Assembly: GCF_019243155.1 (NCBI RefSeq) | Contig: NZ_JAFAUS010000344.1 | Location: forward strand, 1-36,431 | DNA length: 36,431 nucleotides | Source: Mycobacterium sp. | Lineage (GTDB): Bacteria; Actinomycetota; Actinomycetes; Mycobacteriales; Mycobacteriaceae | Direction: 5' to 3' | In this document: positions 18,231-25,768 of the stretch, piece after piece | Position numbering within the stretch: position 1 is the first letter of the stretch | Layout of the letters: each line of letters starts with the position of its first letter | Notes under the pieces: model-generated | Told to the model about the DNA's origin: nothing | The model's database searches: none | What the model saw: only the letters and a program-made list of their open reading frames with translations | Position numbers and translations under genes: made by a program

Positions 18231-19139
18231 GTGGACACTTTAGGGGTGGTGGCCAATGCGAATCACTCGGTGGTCGAGCTGGTGGCCCTGGTGGCATCGG
18301 CGGGCGGATTAGAGGCGTTGTCGACGGTTTTGCGGGACCTGCCGATCGAACTTCCCGCCGCCATCGTCGTGCAACAACACCTGGGCGGCCACGACAGCGT
18401 GCTGCCGGCGATCCTCGGCCGCCAGGCGGCGCGTCAGGTCGCCTGGGCACGAGACGGCCAGGCCCTCGCGCCGGGAGAGGTGGTCGTCTGCCCGCCGGGA
18501 ATGCATCTGGAGCTGACGCTGGACGGCGGCTGTTTCTTGCGCGCGATGGGAGACCTCGCAGAACGTCGGTTCGACGTGATGCTGTCATCGTTGGCCAGGT
18601 CGTACGGGCCTCGGGGCATCGGAGTGGTGCTTTCGGGCTCCGGCCAAGACGGCGCCGTGGGGACCGCCGAAATGAAGCGCGCGGGCGCAATCGTCATCGC
18701 GGAAAGCCCCGAGACTGCCCAGTATCGGTCCATGCCGGTAGCGGCCGCGCGGGCTGGCGCCTACCTGGTGCTACCCGTTCAGGAGATCGGCCGCGTCGTG
18801 GCCGACATCGTCGAGGGTGCGCCGCTACCCGAACCGTCGCCGCGTGACAGCGCCGCTGACGCCGGACCGATGGACAACGGCGACCCGAACAGCGATTTCC
18901 CCCAGCTGTGGCCGAACAGCGTGAACACCGCGACAACCCGCGGCGAGTTCGCGCGACTGCGCGCCGTCGAGCTGCGGCGCAGGCGCCAGGACCTGTCCTC
19001 CGGGTTTGGGGCCACCGCCCAGACGGTGGCCACGGCGCAACGCAGGGCCGACGAGTCACGCCGCCGCGCCCAGCTTGCTCACCAGGCGGCCGAAGAAGCG
19101 GCCGCGCGGTGGGGTGAGCGACTGCCGATCCGCTTCTAG
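18231..19139 (+). CDS. CheB-type protein methylesterase domain protein
   Basis: A 302-residue stand-alone CheB methylesterase without a receiver domain. The catalytic triad is recognisable: Ser23 in ASAGG, His50 in VVQQHLGG and Asp140 in SGSGQDGAVG. CheB enzymes demethylate or deamidate glutamyl side chains on signalling proteins. The last 100 residues form a hydrophilic, Arg/Ala-rich helical tail (ATAQRRADESRRRAQLAHQA) that may dimerise or bind a partner. GTG 18231 is taken as start; GTG 18246 or 18249 are alternatives. The 3' end overlaps the convergent CheR-PAS gene by CTAG. With no flagellar or chemoreceptor gene in view, the target is more likely the neighbouring stress-signalling proteins than chemotaxis receptors. 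Confidence 0.88.
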   Translation: MDTLGVVANANHSVVELVALVASAGGLEALSTVLRDLPIELPAAIVVQQHLGGHDSVLPAILGRQAARQVAWARDGQALAPGEVVVCPPGMHLELTLDGGCFLRAMGDLAERRFDVMLSSLARSYGPRGIGVVLSGSGQDGAVGTAEMKRAGAIVIAESPETAQYRSMPVAAARAGAYLVLPVQEIGRVVADIVEGAPLPEPSPRDSAADAGPMDNGDPNSDFPQLWPNSVNTATTRGEFARLRAVELRRRRQDLSSGFGATAQTVATAQRRADESRRRAQLAHQAAEEAAARWGERLPIRF

Positions 19140-20977
19140 CTGAGGACCTCCATCAGCAGCAGCGCCCCGCCGACGGTTCCCTCGCTCGACCGGAACGAAG
19201 TGCACGTGACGCGTACTCGGGCCTGACGGCCACGCCTGTTGACGGCGTCGACCACCGTCTCACCGAAGCTCTCTGGGTCGACGAACGCGTTGCCGATCAA
19301 CGGCCGCACATCGTCGAGGGGCAGCCCAATGTCCAGCGAGGTCAACCTGGTGCCCGACGTCTCGTCGGCCCGTAGCCCCCAGAGGTCTTCGCAACCCCGG
19401 TTCCACAGGATCACCTTCATCTCCCGGTCCACCACGACCATGCCCATCCGGACCGAGTCGATCAGCGAATCCAGGAAATGCTTGGCCTCGTCCAGCTCCA
19501 AAGTGCGGTCGCGCAGCATGTCATTGATGGTGTGCAGTTCATCGTTGGTGGACTGCAGTTCCTCGTTCATCGTCTCGAGCTCTTCGTTGGTGGACTGCAA
19601 CTCCTCGTTGGTGGTCTCGAGTTCCTCGACCGTGGACTGCAATTCCTCGTTCGTCGTCTCGAGTTCCTCGTTGGTGGACTGCAGCTCCTCGTACGCCGCC
19701 TCCAGCTGGCGGTTGGTCTGCACTACCTTGTCCAGCAGCGCACGTGTCGCGGTGACGTCGAAGAACACGATCGACACGCCGAGCAGACCGTTTTCGGCGT
19801 CGACCAGAGGGTTGACGTGAATCTCGAACCAGACCGTCTCGACGCTGGGTCGCTGCCACTTGACGTCCTGAATACGCGCCGACCGGCGTTCCACCTTGGC
19901 TTGTTCGAGGTAGGCGCGCAGCTCGACCGGACGGTAGGAGACCTCGAGATCACGCAGCAGCCGACCGATGTCACGAGCCGACAGGCCAAAAATGCTTTCG
20001 GCCTGTTGGTTGATCATCGCGACGGTGTCCTCGCCGGTGACGACGATCTGGGCCACCGGGCTTGCGCGGAATGCGAGATCGCGGACCGTCGCCAGGCCGG
20101 GCAGGTCGGCGTGCCGGTCGTAGAACGCTCCCGCGGGGTCGTAGCGCTCGACGCCCGAGTGGCTGCCGGCCGCCTTGCGAAAAATCCGGTGCTTGAGGTT
20201 CAACGGGGTGAACCGGTCGCCGTGGCTCAGCAGCATCTCGGCGTGCCCAAGGAACAGTGTGCCCTGCGGCGCGAGGGCAAAATGCAAGCGCCCCAGCACG
20301 TTTCGCTGCGTCTCGGCATTCAGGTACATCAGGGTGTTGCGACACACCAGCAGATCCACCCGCGAGATCGGCGCATCCTTGACCAAGTCGTTGCGGCCGA
20401 AGATCACCGCACGACGCAGATCTTTGTGGAAGATGTAGCGGCCGTTGACCTGTTCGAAGTAGCGCGGCAGCAGGTCCGAGGGTACCGAGTCGACGGCCTT
20501 GGCGTCATAGGCTGCGGTGCGCGCCTCGGTGAGCGCATCCTCGTCGACGTCCGTGGCGTAGATCTTGACTCGCTGCCGAAAGGCCTCGGGTCCCAGCGCC
20601 TCGGACAGCAGCATGGCGAGGGTGTAGGCCTCCTGCCCCGACGCGCATCCCGCGCTCCACACCCGGATCGGGTCGTTGGGACCGCGCTCGGCCAACAGGC
20701 GCGGAATCACCTCGGTGCTGACGAACTCCCAGGCGTCCGGGTCGCGGAAAAACGAGGTGACATTGATCAGGATGGTGTTGAACAGTGCCGTGAACTCGTC
20801 GGAGCTGGCCTGCAGAAGATCGAGATACTCCTCGAACGAGCTGTAGCCCGCCTGATCCATCCGGTGACGGACGCGACGCATCAGCGACGTGCGCTTGTAG
20901 CCGGTGAAGTCGAAGCCCCGGGAGTCGCGCATGTAGCGCAGCAGACCCTCGAAAGCCTCGTCAGTCGTGGAGTCCAT
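19136..20977 (-). CDS. CheR methyltransferase - PAS - coiled coil - PAS signalling protein
   Basis: A 613-residue multidomain protein. Residues 1-75 are the CheR N-domain (TGYKRTSLMRRVRHRM). About 75-275 is the SAM-dependent methyltransferase, with motif WSAGCASGQEAYTLAM at 107-122 and DLLVCRNTLMYL. A PAS domain follows at about 300-410 (VAMINQQAESIFGLSARDIGRL), then eight coiled-coil heptads of the EELQSTN/EELETTN type (about 430-485), then a second PAS (VVVDREMKVILWNRGCEDLWGL). It should methylate glutamates on a partner in response to a signal sensed by PAS. It lacks the CheB half and kinase domain found in larger fusions; CheB proteins are supplied by the flanking genes. A downstream overlap with the STAS-HATPase group is absent (55-base gap). 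Confidence 0.92.
   Translation of the reverse strand: MDSTTDEAFEGLLRYMRDSRGFDFTGYKRTSLMRRVRHRMDQAGYSSFEEYLDLLQASSDEFTALFNTILINVTSFFRDPDAWEFVSTEVIPRLLAERGPNDPIRVWSAGCASGQEAYTLAMLLSEALGPEAFRQRVKIYATDVDEDALTEARTAAYDAKAVDSVPSDLLPRYFEQVNGRYIFHKDLRRAVIFGRNDLVKDAPISRVDLLVCRNTLMYLNAETQRNVLGRLHFALAPQGTLFLGHAEMLLSHGDRFTPLNLKHRIFRKAAGSHSGVERYDPAGAFYDRHADLPGLATVRDLAFRASPVAQIVVTGEDTVAMINQQAESIFGLSARDIGRLLRDLEVSYRPVELRAYLEQAKVERRSARIQDVKWQRPSVETVWFEIHVNPLVDAENGLLGVSIVFFDVTATRALLDKVVQTNRQLEAAYEELQSTNEELETTNEELQSTVEELETTNEELQSTNEELETMNEELQSTNDELHTINDMLRDRTLELDEAKHFLDSLIDSVRMGMVVVDREMKVILWNRGCEDLWGLRADETSGTRLTSLDIGLPLDDVRPLIGNAFVDPESFGETVVDAVNRRGRQARVRVTCTSFRSSEGTVGGALLLMEVLS
19523..19690 (-). repeat. Eight 21-bp repeats encoding the CheR-PAS coiled coil
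   Basis: The segment encodes eight seven-residue units alternating EELQSTN-like and EELETTN-like. Such units are usual in this family. The DNA is nearly periodic at 21 bases, so the array could gain or lose heptads by slippage in steps of 21 bases without a frameshift. Confidence 0.8.
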
Positions 20978-21032
20978 CCAAATCCCGTCCGGTAAGCGGT
21001 TCGCCGAAGGACTTGAACACTACTCGCGATGG

Positions 21033-21791
21033 TCAGAGCTGATTCTCACTACCGACTAGTGCCCACACCGTCTTGCCTGATGAGGTCGGCGTGGCTCCCC
21101 ACGAGCGAGCCAGGGCGGAAACGATGGCGAGGCCGGAAACGATTTCCGCTCCGCGGTAGGAGTCTTCGTGCCGGCCGGGCAGCCGGGCGCTGGCGTCCTC
21201 GACGGCTACGGTCACGAAATCCTGATAGCTCTCGACGATCAACGCCGGTGCGCTCTCCGTGTGGTCGAGAACGTTTTCGATGAAAACGGTCGCCACGCTG
21301 GCCGCGATCGGAATCATCTCTCGCATCTCCCATGCCGTCAGCCAATCGGAGACCAGACCGCGAGCGATAGCGAGGCTTCCCCGCGAGCGGGGCAGCTCCG
21401 TGCGAGCGCGCCGACGAAGCTCGAGCCGACGGCGGTGAACTGCCGCGACCGCCAACTCGCTTGTGGCGTAAACGGGCACATAGCGGGCCACCCCGCGCGC
21501 GATGATCTGGCGCCGAACCTTCGATTCAGCACACACCAGCACGATGGGCACGTCCGGCCAGATGCTGACATGCCAGCGAGCGCTGGTGAATACCGTCCAG
21601 GCCGACGGGGAGGGTGTGGACAGGCGGTCGACATCGACGATCACCGCGGGCGGCTCGTCCAGCGCGGCCTTGATCACGATGTCGCGGACTCTCCGATACG
21701 TTGAGCTGTCCAGCACCCCCTCCGCCGACAAGATCGGTATGTCCTGGTGCACTACTACGTCGATCCGGATCGCTTGCCTAGCCATCGGCAT
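21033..21791 (-). CDS. STAS domain - HATPase (RsbW-like) fusion regulator
   Basis: A 252-residue protein joining two partner-switching modules. Residues 1 to about 110 look like STAS (DIPILSAEGVLDSSTYRRVRD, then PPAVIVDVDRLSTPSPSAW). After an Arg-rich linker (RRRLELRRRARTELPRSRG), residues 150-250 have the GHKL ATPase N-box FIENVLDHTE, a degenerate G1 region VEDASARLP and the G2-like GLAIVSALARSWGATPTSSGKTVW. In SigB/SigF systems these modules are normally separate proteins that antagonise each other. A fusion could regulate itself or act as an adaptor. Start ATG 21791 overlaps the stop of the upstream CheB gene; ATG 21785 is an alternative. Overlap with CheB implies cotranscription. Confidence 0.88.
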   Translation of the reverse strand: MPMARQAIRIDVVVHQDIPILSAEGVLDSSTYRRVRDIVIKAALDEPPAVIVDVDRLSTPSPSAWTVFTSARWHVSIWPDVPIVLVCAESKVRRQIIARGVARYVPVYATSELAVAAVHRRRLELRRRARTELPRSRGSLAIARGLVSDWLTAWEMREMIPIAASVATVFIENVLDHTESAPALIVESYQDFVTVAVEDASARLPGRHEDSYRGAEIVSGLAIVSALARSWGATPTSSGKTVWALVGSENQL

Positions 21792-22794
21792 CAGCCCAAT
21801 CGGGCCCGGCTTCCGCCAACCTCTCGGTGAGCACCGCCAGCGCCCGCTCGGCTTCCTCGGCGATAGTCATGTAACGGCGTGCGACCAGACCGGTGCCCGC
21901 CTTGTCGGCCAAGCCGCGGGCCAGTCTGGCCTTCTCCTGCAGGCTGCGGACCGCTACCCACAGCGCGCCCTCGACCTCGTCGTCACGGGCGGTGAGCAAC
22001 GCTTCGGACGTCCAGGCGTGGCCGACCTGGCAGCGGAAATTACCCACGCTGACGGATACCAGCGAGCCATTGCAATCCGGGCAGACATAACCGGATGGCG
22101 CACCCAGCTTTTGGGTGTCGAAGTCTGTCGAGAACCGCGACATCATGGCGATGCGATTCTCTAGTTCCATGGAGGTGTCACGTTCCATGTCTGGATCCTT
22201 TATTTCTCGGTGCGACAGTTCTTTGAGGACCGCGCCGATACCGGCCGCGGTGGATTGACGATCCACCACGCCGGCCTCAACCGCGTTGGTCGGCATCGCC
22301 GGGAACAACGCGTCGTCCGGCGACTGACTGATGGTGATCCCACCGCGCGATTGGATCGCCGCCATCCCGAGCACGCCGTCGTCGAGCACACCCGAAAGCA
22401 GGACTCCGATCGCGCGCGGACCGAATGCCAGTGCTACAGAACGGAATAACGCGTTGATGGCCGGCCGATGCCCGTTCTCGGTCGGCCCCTCCGACAGCAC
22501 CGCGCGGTCATCGACAACCAAAAGGTGGCGATCCGGAACACTCACGTAGATGTGGCCGGGCTCAAGCTTCACGCCATCTCGGGCGGCGGTCGCGGGCAGT
22601 GGGCCGGTGCGGTCGACGATGCGCGCCAGGATGCTCGGCGCACCGGCGGGCACGTGCAGCACCATCAGGTAGGCGTACGGCACATCAGACGACAAATTGG
22701 CGGCAAGATTCGATAGGGCTTCGACACCGCCTGCCGAGGCACCGATCGCTACTACGCCCCGCAGGTCGCCGTTTCCGTTAGCCGTTTGAACCAC
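21778..22794 (-). CDS. CheB methylesterase with C-terminal zinc-ribbon domain
   Basis: A 338-residue CheB-family protein. The methylesterase domain (1 to about 195) has Ser20 in IGASAGGVEAL, His47 in VLHVPAG and the Asp pair at 138-139 in LLSGVLDDGVLGM. The C-terminal domain carries CPDC at 238-241 and FRCQVGHAW at about 253-261, a Cys4/His zinc-ribbon seen in stand-alone CheB proteins, then a helical tail. There is no receiver domain, so activation does not depend on CheA phosphorylation. The start is GTG 22794. A SigF-like promoter with its -10 at 22805-22809 would give an almost leaderless transcript. It leads a two-gene operon with the STAS-HATPase fusion. Confidence 0.9.
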   Translation of the reverse strand: MVQTANGNGDLRGVVAIGASAGGVEALSNLAANLSSDVPYAYLMVLHVPAGAPSILARIVDRTGPLPATAARDGVKLEPGHIYVSVPDRHLLVVDDRAVLSEGPTENGHRPAINALFRSVALAFGPRAIGVLLSGVLDDGVLGMAAIQSRGGITISQSPDDALFPAMPTNAVEAGVVDRQSTAAGIGAVLKELSHREIKDPDMERDTSMELENRIAMMSRFSTDFDTQKLGAPSGYVCPDCNGSLVSVSVGNFRCQVGHAWTSEALLTARDDEVEGALWVAVRSLQEKARLARGLADKAGTGLVARRYMTIAEEAERALAVLTERLAEAGPDWADADG

Positions 22795-22804
22795 CGCTTT
22801 CGAC

Positions 22805-22828
22805 TACCCCTAAGAATCGTAGGTAACC
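22805..22828 (-). promoter_or_regulatory. SigF-like promoter for cheB/STAS-HATPase operon (weak)
   Basis: On the minus strand GGTTA-N14-GGGTA has an exact -10. The -35 has one mismatch and the spacer is one base short. The -10 lies 10 bases before the GTG at 22794, giving a leader of only a few bases. Confidence 0.35.
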
Positions 22829-22834
22829 CGTCGG

Positions 22835-23080
22835 GTGAGCAATAGATGTGTGTTTTTACTGATTCCCCAATTAGTTTTTACTGCGTACGGCATCGACCTG
22901 CTGCGCACGGCCGGCATCCAGGATCGGTTCGCCGAAGACATCGATGTCGTCAACGACCAGTCCGTCGTCACCACCACGGCCGCCGCCGGCGACCTGTCGG
23001 ACGACTTTGTCGACGCTATGGCCGACGCACTGGCCCAGCACCGCTGCTGGCAGCGTCGCACGGACCCGGTGCCCGCCTAG
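22835..23080 (+). pseudogene. Probable remnant of a large catalase (KatE/HPII) C-terminus
   Basis: An open frame of 81 codons whose last 65 or so residues resemble the end of clade-2 catalases: YGIDLLRTAGI, then SVVTTTAAAGDLSDDF, then VDAMADALAQHRCWQR and DPVPA. In HPII enzymes this pattern (AxGxDLL..AGI, GVVTT, FVxA..LAxHRxWxR) closes the DJ-1/PfpI-like terminal domain. The catalytic heme domain and nearly 90 percent of the gene are missing. The frame is closed upstream by a stop at 22820, and the first codons are AT-rich, unlike the rest. I read it as the 3' scar of a deleted katE. The assignment is by eye from memory of the family, so a short expressed protein cannot be excluded. The rest of the 375-base interval (22795-23169) holds only promoters. 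Confidence 0.55.
22852..22883 (+). repeat. Direct repeat GTTTTTACTG at the 5' edge of the catalase remnant
   Basis: Exact 10-base copies lie at 22852-22861 and 22874-22883, 22 bases apart, in a local AT-rich patch. They coincide with the place where catalase-like coding sequence begins and may mark the deletion junction. Confidence 0.5.
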
Positions 23081-23102
23081 CGGAATGGTTTTCACGGCCA
23101 CC

Positions 23103-23127
23103 GTTTTTTCTACTACCGGGGTGGGCA
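23103..23127 (+). promoter_or_regulatory. SigF-like promoter before the Rho_N protein gene
   Basis: GTTT-N16-GGGCA has one mismatch to the SigF -10. A start about seven bases downstream would give a leader of roughly 36 bases containing the AAAGGAG ribosome-binding site. Confidence 0.4.
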
Positions 23128-23169
23128 TCCCTGATAACGGCGATTCATCGCGCGAAAGGAGCACGGACC

Positions 23170-23427
23170 ATGCCGAATCCATCGCTCAAGAACGAGAAGA
23201 TGTACGAGGATCTGCGCAAGGAGGGTAACTCCAAGGAGAAATCGGCGCGGATCTCCAACGCCGCCGCCGCGCGGGGTAAGTCCGCAGTCGGGCGCAAGGG
23301 CGGCAAGTCCGGGTCCTACCAGGACTGGACGGTTTCGGACTTGAAGAAGCGGGCCAAAGAGCTTGGCTTGTCCGGATATTCGAGCCTGACCAAAGACAAG
23401 CTGATCGCCAAGATCCGTAACCACTGA
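23170..23427 (+). CDS. Small Rho_N/SAP-like, KGG-motif protein
   Basis: An 85-residue basic protein. The N-terminal half is hydrophilic (MPNPSLKNEKMYEDLRKEG, then KSARISNAAAARGKSAVGR), followed by a RKGGKSG stretch. The C-terminal 35 residues (YQDWTVSDLKKRAKELGL, then GYSSLTKDKLIAKIRNH) match the Rho termination factor N-terminal (Rho_N) helix-extended-loop-helix fold, a nucleic-acid-binding module. Proteins of this form are common in mycobacteria and often annotated as Rho_N domain or DUF7218 proteins; a stress role is suspected but unproven. The ATG at 23170 has an AAAGGAG eight bases upstream. Codon use is normal for the genome. It is flanked by stress-type genes and a SigF-like promoter. 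Confidence 0.88.
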   Translation: MPNPSLKNEKMYEDLRKEGNSKEKSARISNAAAARGKSAVGRKGGKSGSYQDWTVSDLKKRAKELGLSGYSSLTKDKLIAKIRNH

Positions 23428-23434
23428 TTAGGGC

Positions 23435-24001
23435 TCAGCTCCTCAGGCCGAGCCGGGTGACCAGCACCAAAAAGGCGACCGCGTAGTCGTTGTCGGCGGT
23501 CTGCGCTTCGATGCGATCCCAGTCGATGCGTTCGCGGACCGCACGCACCGCCGGCAACAACCTGGCGAAGTCGCAGTGCCGCTCGTTCAGGGCACGCAAT
23601 TGCTGGATGAGCACGATCGTCGGAGGCAGCACCGGCATTCTGATAGCCAGCACGTCGTGCTCCTCGGCGCAGTCCAGAGTTTCGGCCTCGACCCGCGCGC
23701 CGTTGACCCGGTGCAGCACGTCCACCAGCGTCTGGCCGATTCGCGCCTTGAACAGCCAGTCTTCCGGTGGTCGTTCGATGACAAACCCCGAATCGGTGAG
23801 GGTGGCTATCGCGTTGTCGACGTCGCACTCGGCCACTACCAGATCAACGTCGTGGCTGGGTTCCGGTGCGCCGCAGGCCCATAACGCATAGCTACCGGCT
23901 AGCGCGAAGCGCGGCCCGTTCTCCTTGAGTGCCGACGCAGCGATGCGCAGCGCCTCCCGCAGTCGTTCAGGCGCGTCGGTATGCGTCTCAGTAGATGCCA
24001 T
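23435..24001 (-). CDS. Nucleotidyltransferase-fold protein (MNT/AbiEii-like)
   Basis: A 188-residue protein with the minimal nucleotidyltransferase signature: FALAGSYALW with Gly-Ser at 36-37, then SHDVDLVV giving Asp51 and Asp53 for metal binding. The rest is mostly helical. Such domains occur in toxin-antitoxin (MNT/HEPN, AbiE) and unassigned transferases. No HEPN or AbiEi partner is adjacent, so a toxin-antitoxin reading is not supported. The start ATG 24001 is preferred over 24016 because the latter would overlap the -10 of an excellent SigF-type promoter (24016-24039). Transcription would then start about eight bases before 24001. It is divergent from the GT2 operon. Confidence 0.8.
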   Translation of the reverse strand: MASTETHTDAPERLREALRIAASALKENGPRFALAGSYALWACGAPEPSHDVDLVVAECDVDNAIATLTDSGFVIERPPEDWLFKARIGQTLVDVLHRVNGARVEAETLDCAEEHDVLAIRMPVLPPTIVLIQQLRALNERHCDFARLLPAVRAVRERIDWDRIEAQTADNDYAVAFLVLVTRLGLRS

Positions 24002-24015
24002 GCTGCAAAGGGTCA

Positions 24016-24039
24016 TACCCGTCAAGGGGCGAGAACAAC
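24016..24039 (-). promoter_or_regulatory. SigF-type promoter for the nucleotidyltransferase gene
   Basis: On the minus strand GTTG-N15-GGGTA, followed by T, has one mismatch in the -35 and a perfect -10. It is back-to-back with the similar promoter at 24064-24087 on the other strand. Confidence 0.55.
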
Positions 24040-24063
24040 CTGAACGACGTCGTTCGTAAGCCT

Positions 24064-24087
24064 GTTTAACATGCGGTCAATTGGGAA
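24064..24087 (+). promoter_or_regulatory. SigF-like promoter of the GT2-to-EEP operon
   Basis: GTTT-N15-GGGAA has one mismatch in the -10, the same variant seen before csbD. The predicted start lies about five bases before the ATG at 24099, so the message would be nearly leaderless. There is no Shine-Dalgarno sequence before that ATG, which agrees. Confidence 0.5.
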
Positions 24088-24098
24088 AATCTTGGCTT

Positions 24099-24824
24099 AT
24101 GTCAGGCCCTGCGCTTCGCACCTTCGACGCGGCCGCCGTCGTGATTCCCGCTCGCAATGAACGGGCGAAACTTCCGTCGTGCTTGCGCGCGGTGCTGACG
24201 GCCGCCCTGTGCGCGCCGGTGCCGGTCACGATCGTGGTGGTGCTCGACGGCTGCGACGATGGCAGCGCGAGCCTGGCCGGCCAGTACGGACCCGATGTGC
24301 ACTTCATCAGCGCCGACGTGCACAACGTCGGGGCCGCCCGGGCGGTCGGCTTCGGCTATGCCCGCTCGCTGGTCGGAGACGACATCAGGTGCTGGTACGC
24401 GACCACCGACGCCGACAGTCGCGTGGATCCCGGTTGGCTGGTCGATCAGCTTGGACTCGGCGTGGACATGGTCCTGGGCATCGTCCGGGTGGCCGACTGG
24501 CTGCAGCACGCGGACGACGTCGCCGAGCGCTACCTGGAGTCTTATGGCCAATCTTCCCGTGACGCGGACGGCGACCACGACCACATTCACGGCGCCAACA
24601 TGGGATTCAGCGCCGCGGCCTACTGGCGCGTCGGCGGCTTTCGCACACTGGCCTCCGGTGAGGATGTCGATTTGGTCGAGCGCTTCGAGGCCGCCGGCTA
24701 CTCCATCCACCGCGACACCGACTTGTCAGTCACTACTTCGGCGCGAACCCAGGCCCGGGCGCCGCACGGGTTCGCTCACCACCTCAAGCAATTGGGGAGA
24801 TCGGTGGCGGGTGATTGCGTGTGA
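24099..24824 (+). CDS. GT2-family glycosyltransferase
   Basis: A 241-residue GT-A glycosyltransferase. The N-terminal strand AAVVIPARNE (11-21) is followed by VVVLDGCDDGSASLA (47-60) for nucleotide binding. The DXD metal motif is TTDADS at 102-107, an acceptor-side HGANMGFSAAAYWRVGGF segment is present, and the catalytic base is probably in GEDVDLVERF. It has no membrane segment, so it is a soluble enzyme. ATG 24099 is chosen because of the promoter just upstream. Its stop overlaps the next start as GTGA. It opens a five-gene operon with acyl-CoA-dehydrogenase-like, deacetylase, methyltransferase and EEP genes, which suggests that it builds a glycosylated intermediate later deacetylated and methylated. 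Confidence 0.9.
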   Translation: MSGPALRTFDAAAVVIPARNERAKLPSCLRAVLTAALCAPVPVTIVVVLDGCDDGSASLAGQYGPDVHFISADVHNVGAARAVGFGYARSLVGDDIRCWYATTDADSRVDPGWLVDQLGLGVDMVLGIVRVADWLQHADDVAERYLESYGQSSRDADGDHDHIHGANMGFSAAAYWRVGGFRTLASGEDVDLVERFEAAGYSIHRDTDLSVTTSARTQARAPHGFAHHLKQLGRSVAGDCV

Positions 24825-25762
24825 CGGCGGGGTTGGTCATGCATTGGCTCGAGTCGGGACGACTCGAGTTGCCGCTGCCTGCCTCCGGTCGCACCGCCGA
24901 ACGCTGGGAACGGCTGGCGGAGCTGGCTGAGGACAACATTGTTGCGGCCCGGGTCGCCGAAGCCCATGTCGACGCTGTCGCGATACTCCACGAGTTGGGC
25001 GGCAAACCCCCCGACCCCGGACAGTTGTGGGGCGTCTGGGCGGCCGAGGCACCGGATGCGGTGCTGACGGCCACCGCCAACAACGGCGCGTTCACCCTGT
25101 CCGGCACGAAGGTGTGGTGCTCGGGCGCCGGCTTCTGCACCCATGCGCTGGTGACCGCACGGCTCGAGGATGGCAAGCGCGGCTTATTCGCCGTCAACGT
25201 GGCCGACTCGCACGTCAAGGCCCTGCCCAGCACCTGGTGGAACGCCGGAATGGCCGGGAGCGATACGCGGCCCGTTCAGTTCACCAACGCCGTCGCGGTT
25301 GCCGTGGGCGACCCTGGCAACTATCTGGGCCGGCCCGGATTCTGGCATGGCGCAATCGGCGTCGCCGCCTGCTGGCTCGGCGGAGCGCGCCGGGTGGCCG
25401 ATCCCCTCTATCGTTGCGCCGCAAGCCAATCGGCCGACGCATATTCGCTGGCGCACCTGGGCGCGGTGGACGCTGCGCTTGCCGCCGGCGACGCGATGCT
25501 GGCCGCGGCGGCCGTTGAGGTCGACTCCGATCCCTTCGACCGTGAGGGCAAAGCCCAGCTGCTGGCCCGCCGAGTCCGCACGGTGGTGGAGCACGCCGTC
25601 GACGAAGCCATCACCCGAACCGGACGCGCCCTGGGGCCCGGACCGCTGTGCCAAGACGGGAGGCACGCCCAGCGGGTCGCGGACCTGAGCATCTACATCC
25701 GACAGAGTCACGCCGAGCGCGACTTGGCCGAACTCGGGCTACTCGCGGGCCAGCGGGGGTGA
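24821..25762 (+). CDS. Acyl-CoA dehydrogenase-like flavoprotein, short form
   Basis: A 313-residue protein of the acyl-CoA dehydrogenase superfamily, about 60-70 residues shorter than the usual 380. The middle β-domain is clear (LWGVWAAEAP, FTLSGTKVWCSGAGF, THALVTAR, GLFAVNV). The C-terminal helical domain contains HLGAVDAALAAGDAML, then ARRVRTVVEHAVDEAI, then TRTGRALGPGPLCQD, which is where other members bind FAD and CoA. The N-terminal helical domain is reduced. The canonical catalytic Glu is not evident, so it may not oxidise acyl-CoA. GTG 24821 overlaps the GT2 stop (GTGA); TTG 24815 is a weaker alternative. It lies six bases before the deacetylase gene. Family assignment is firm, function is not. 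Confidence 0.85.
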   Translation: MTAGLVMHWLESGRLELPLPASGRTAERWERLAELAEDNIVAARVAEAHVDAVAILHELGGKPPDPGQLWGVWAAEAPDAVLTATANNGAFTLSGTKVWCSGAGFCTHALVTARLEDGKRGLFAVNVADSHVKALPSTWWNAGMAGSDTRPVQFTNAVAVAVGDPGNYLGRPGFWHGAIGVAACWLGGARRVADPLYRCAASQSADAYSLAHLGAVDAALAAGDAMLAAAAVEVDSDPFDREGKAQLLARRVRTVVEHAVDEAITRTGRALGPGPLCQDGRHAQRVADLSIYIRQSHAERDLAELGLLAGQRG

Positions 25763-25768
25763 GAGACC

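Noticed and set aside
19478..20995. Long plus-strand open frame of about 505 codons opposite the CheR-PAS gene
   Set aside because: Its translation is Gln/His/Val-rich with no family motif and mirrors the codon bias of the real gene on the other strand. It is a GC-rich shadow frame.
23435..24001. Toxin-antitoxin interpretation of the nucleotidyltransferase
   Set aside because: No HEPN, AbiEi or other antitoxin partner is adjacent; the neighbours are a Rho_N protein and the GT2 operon.
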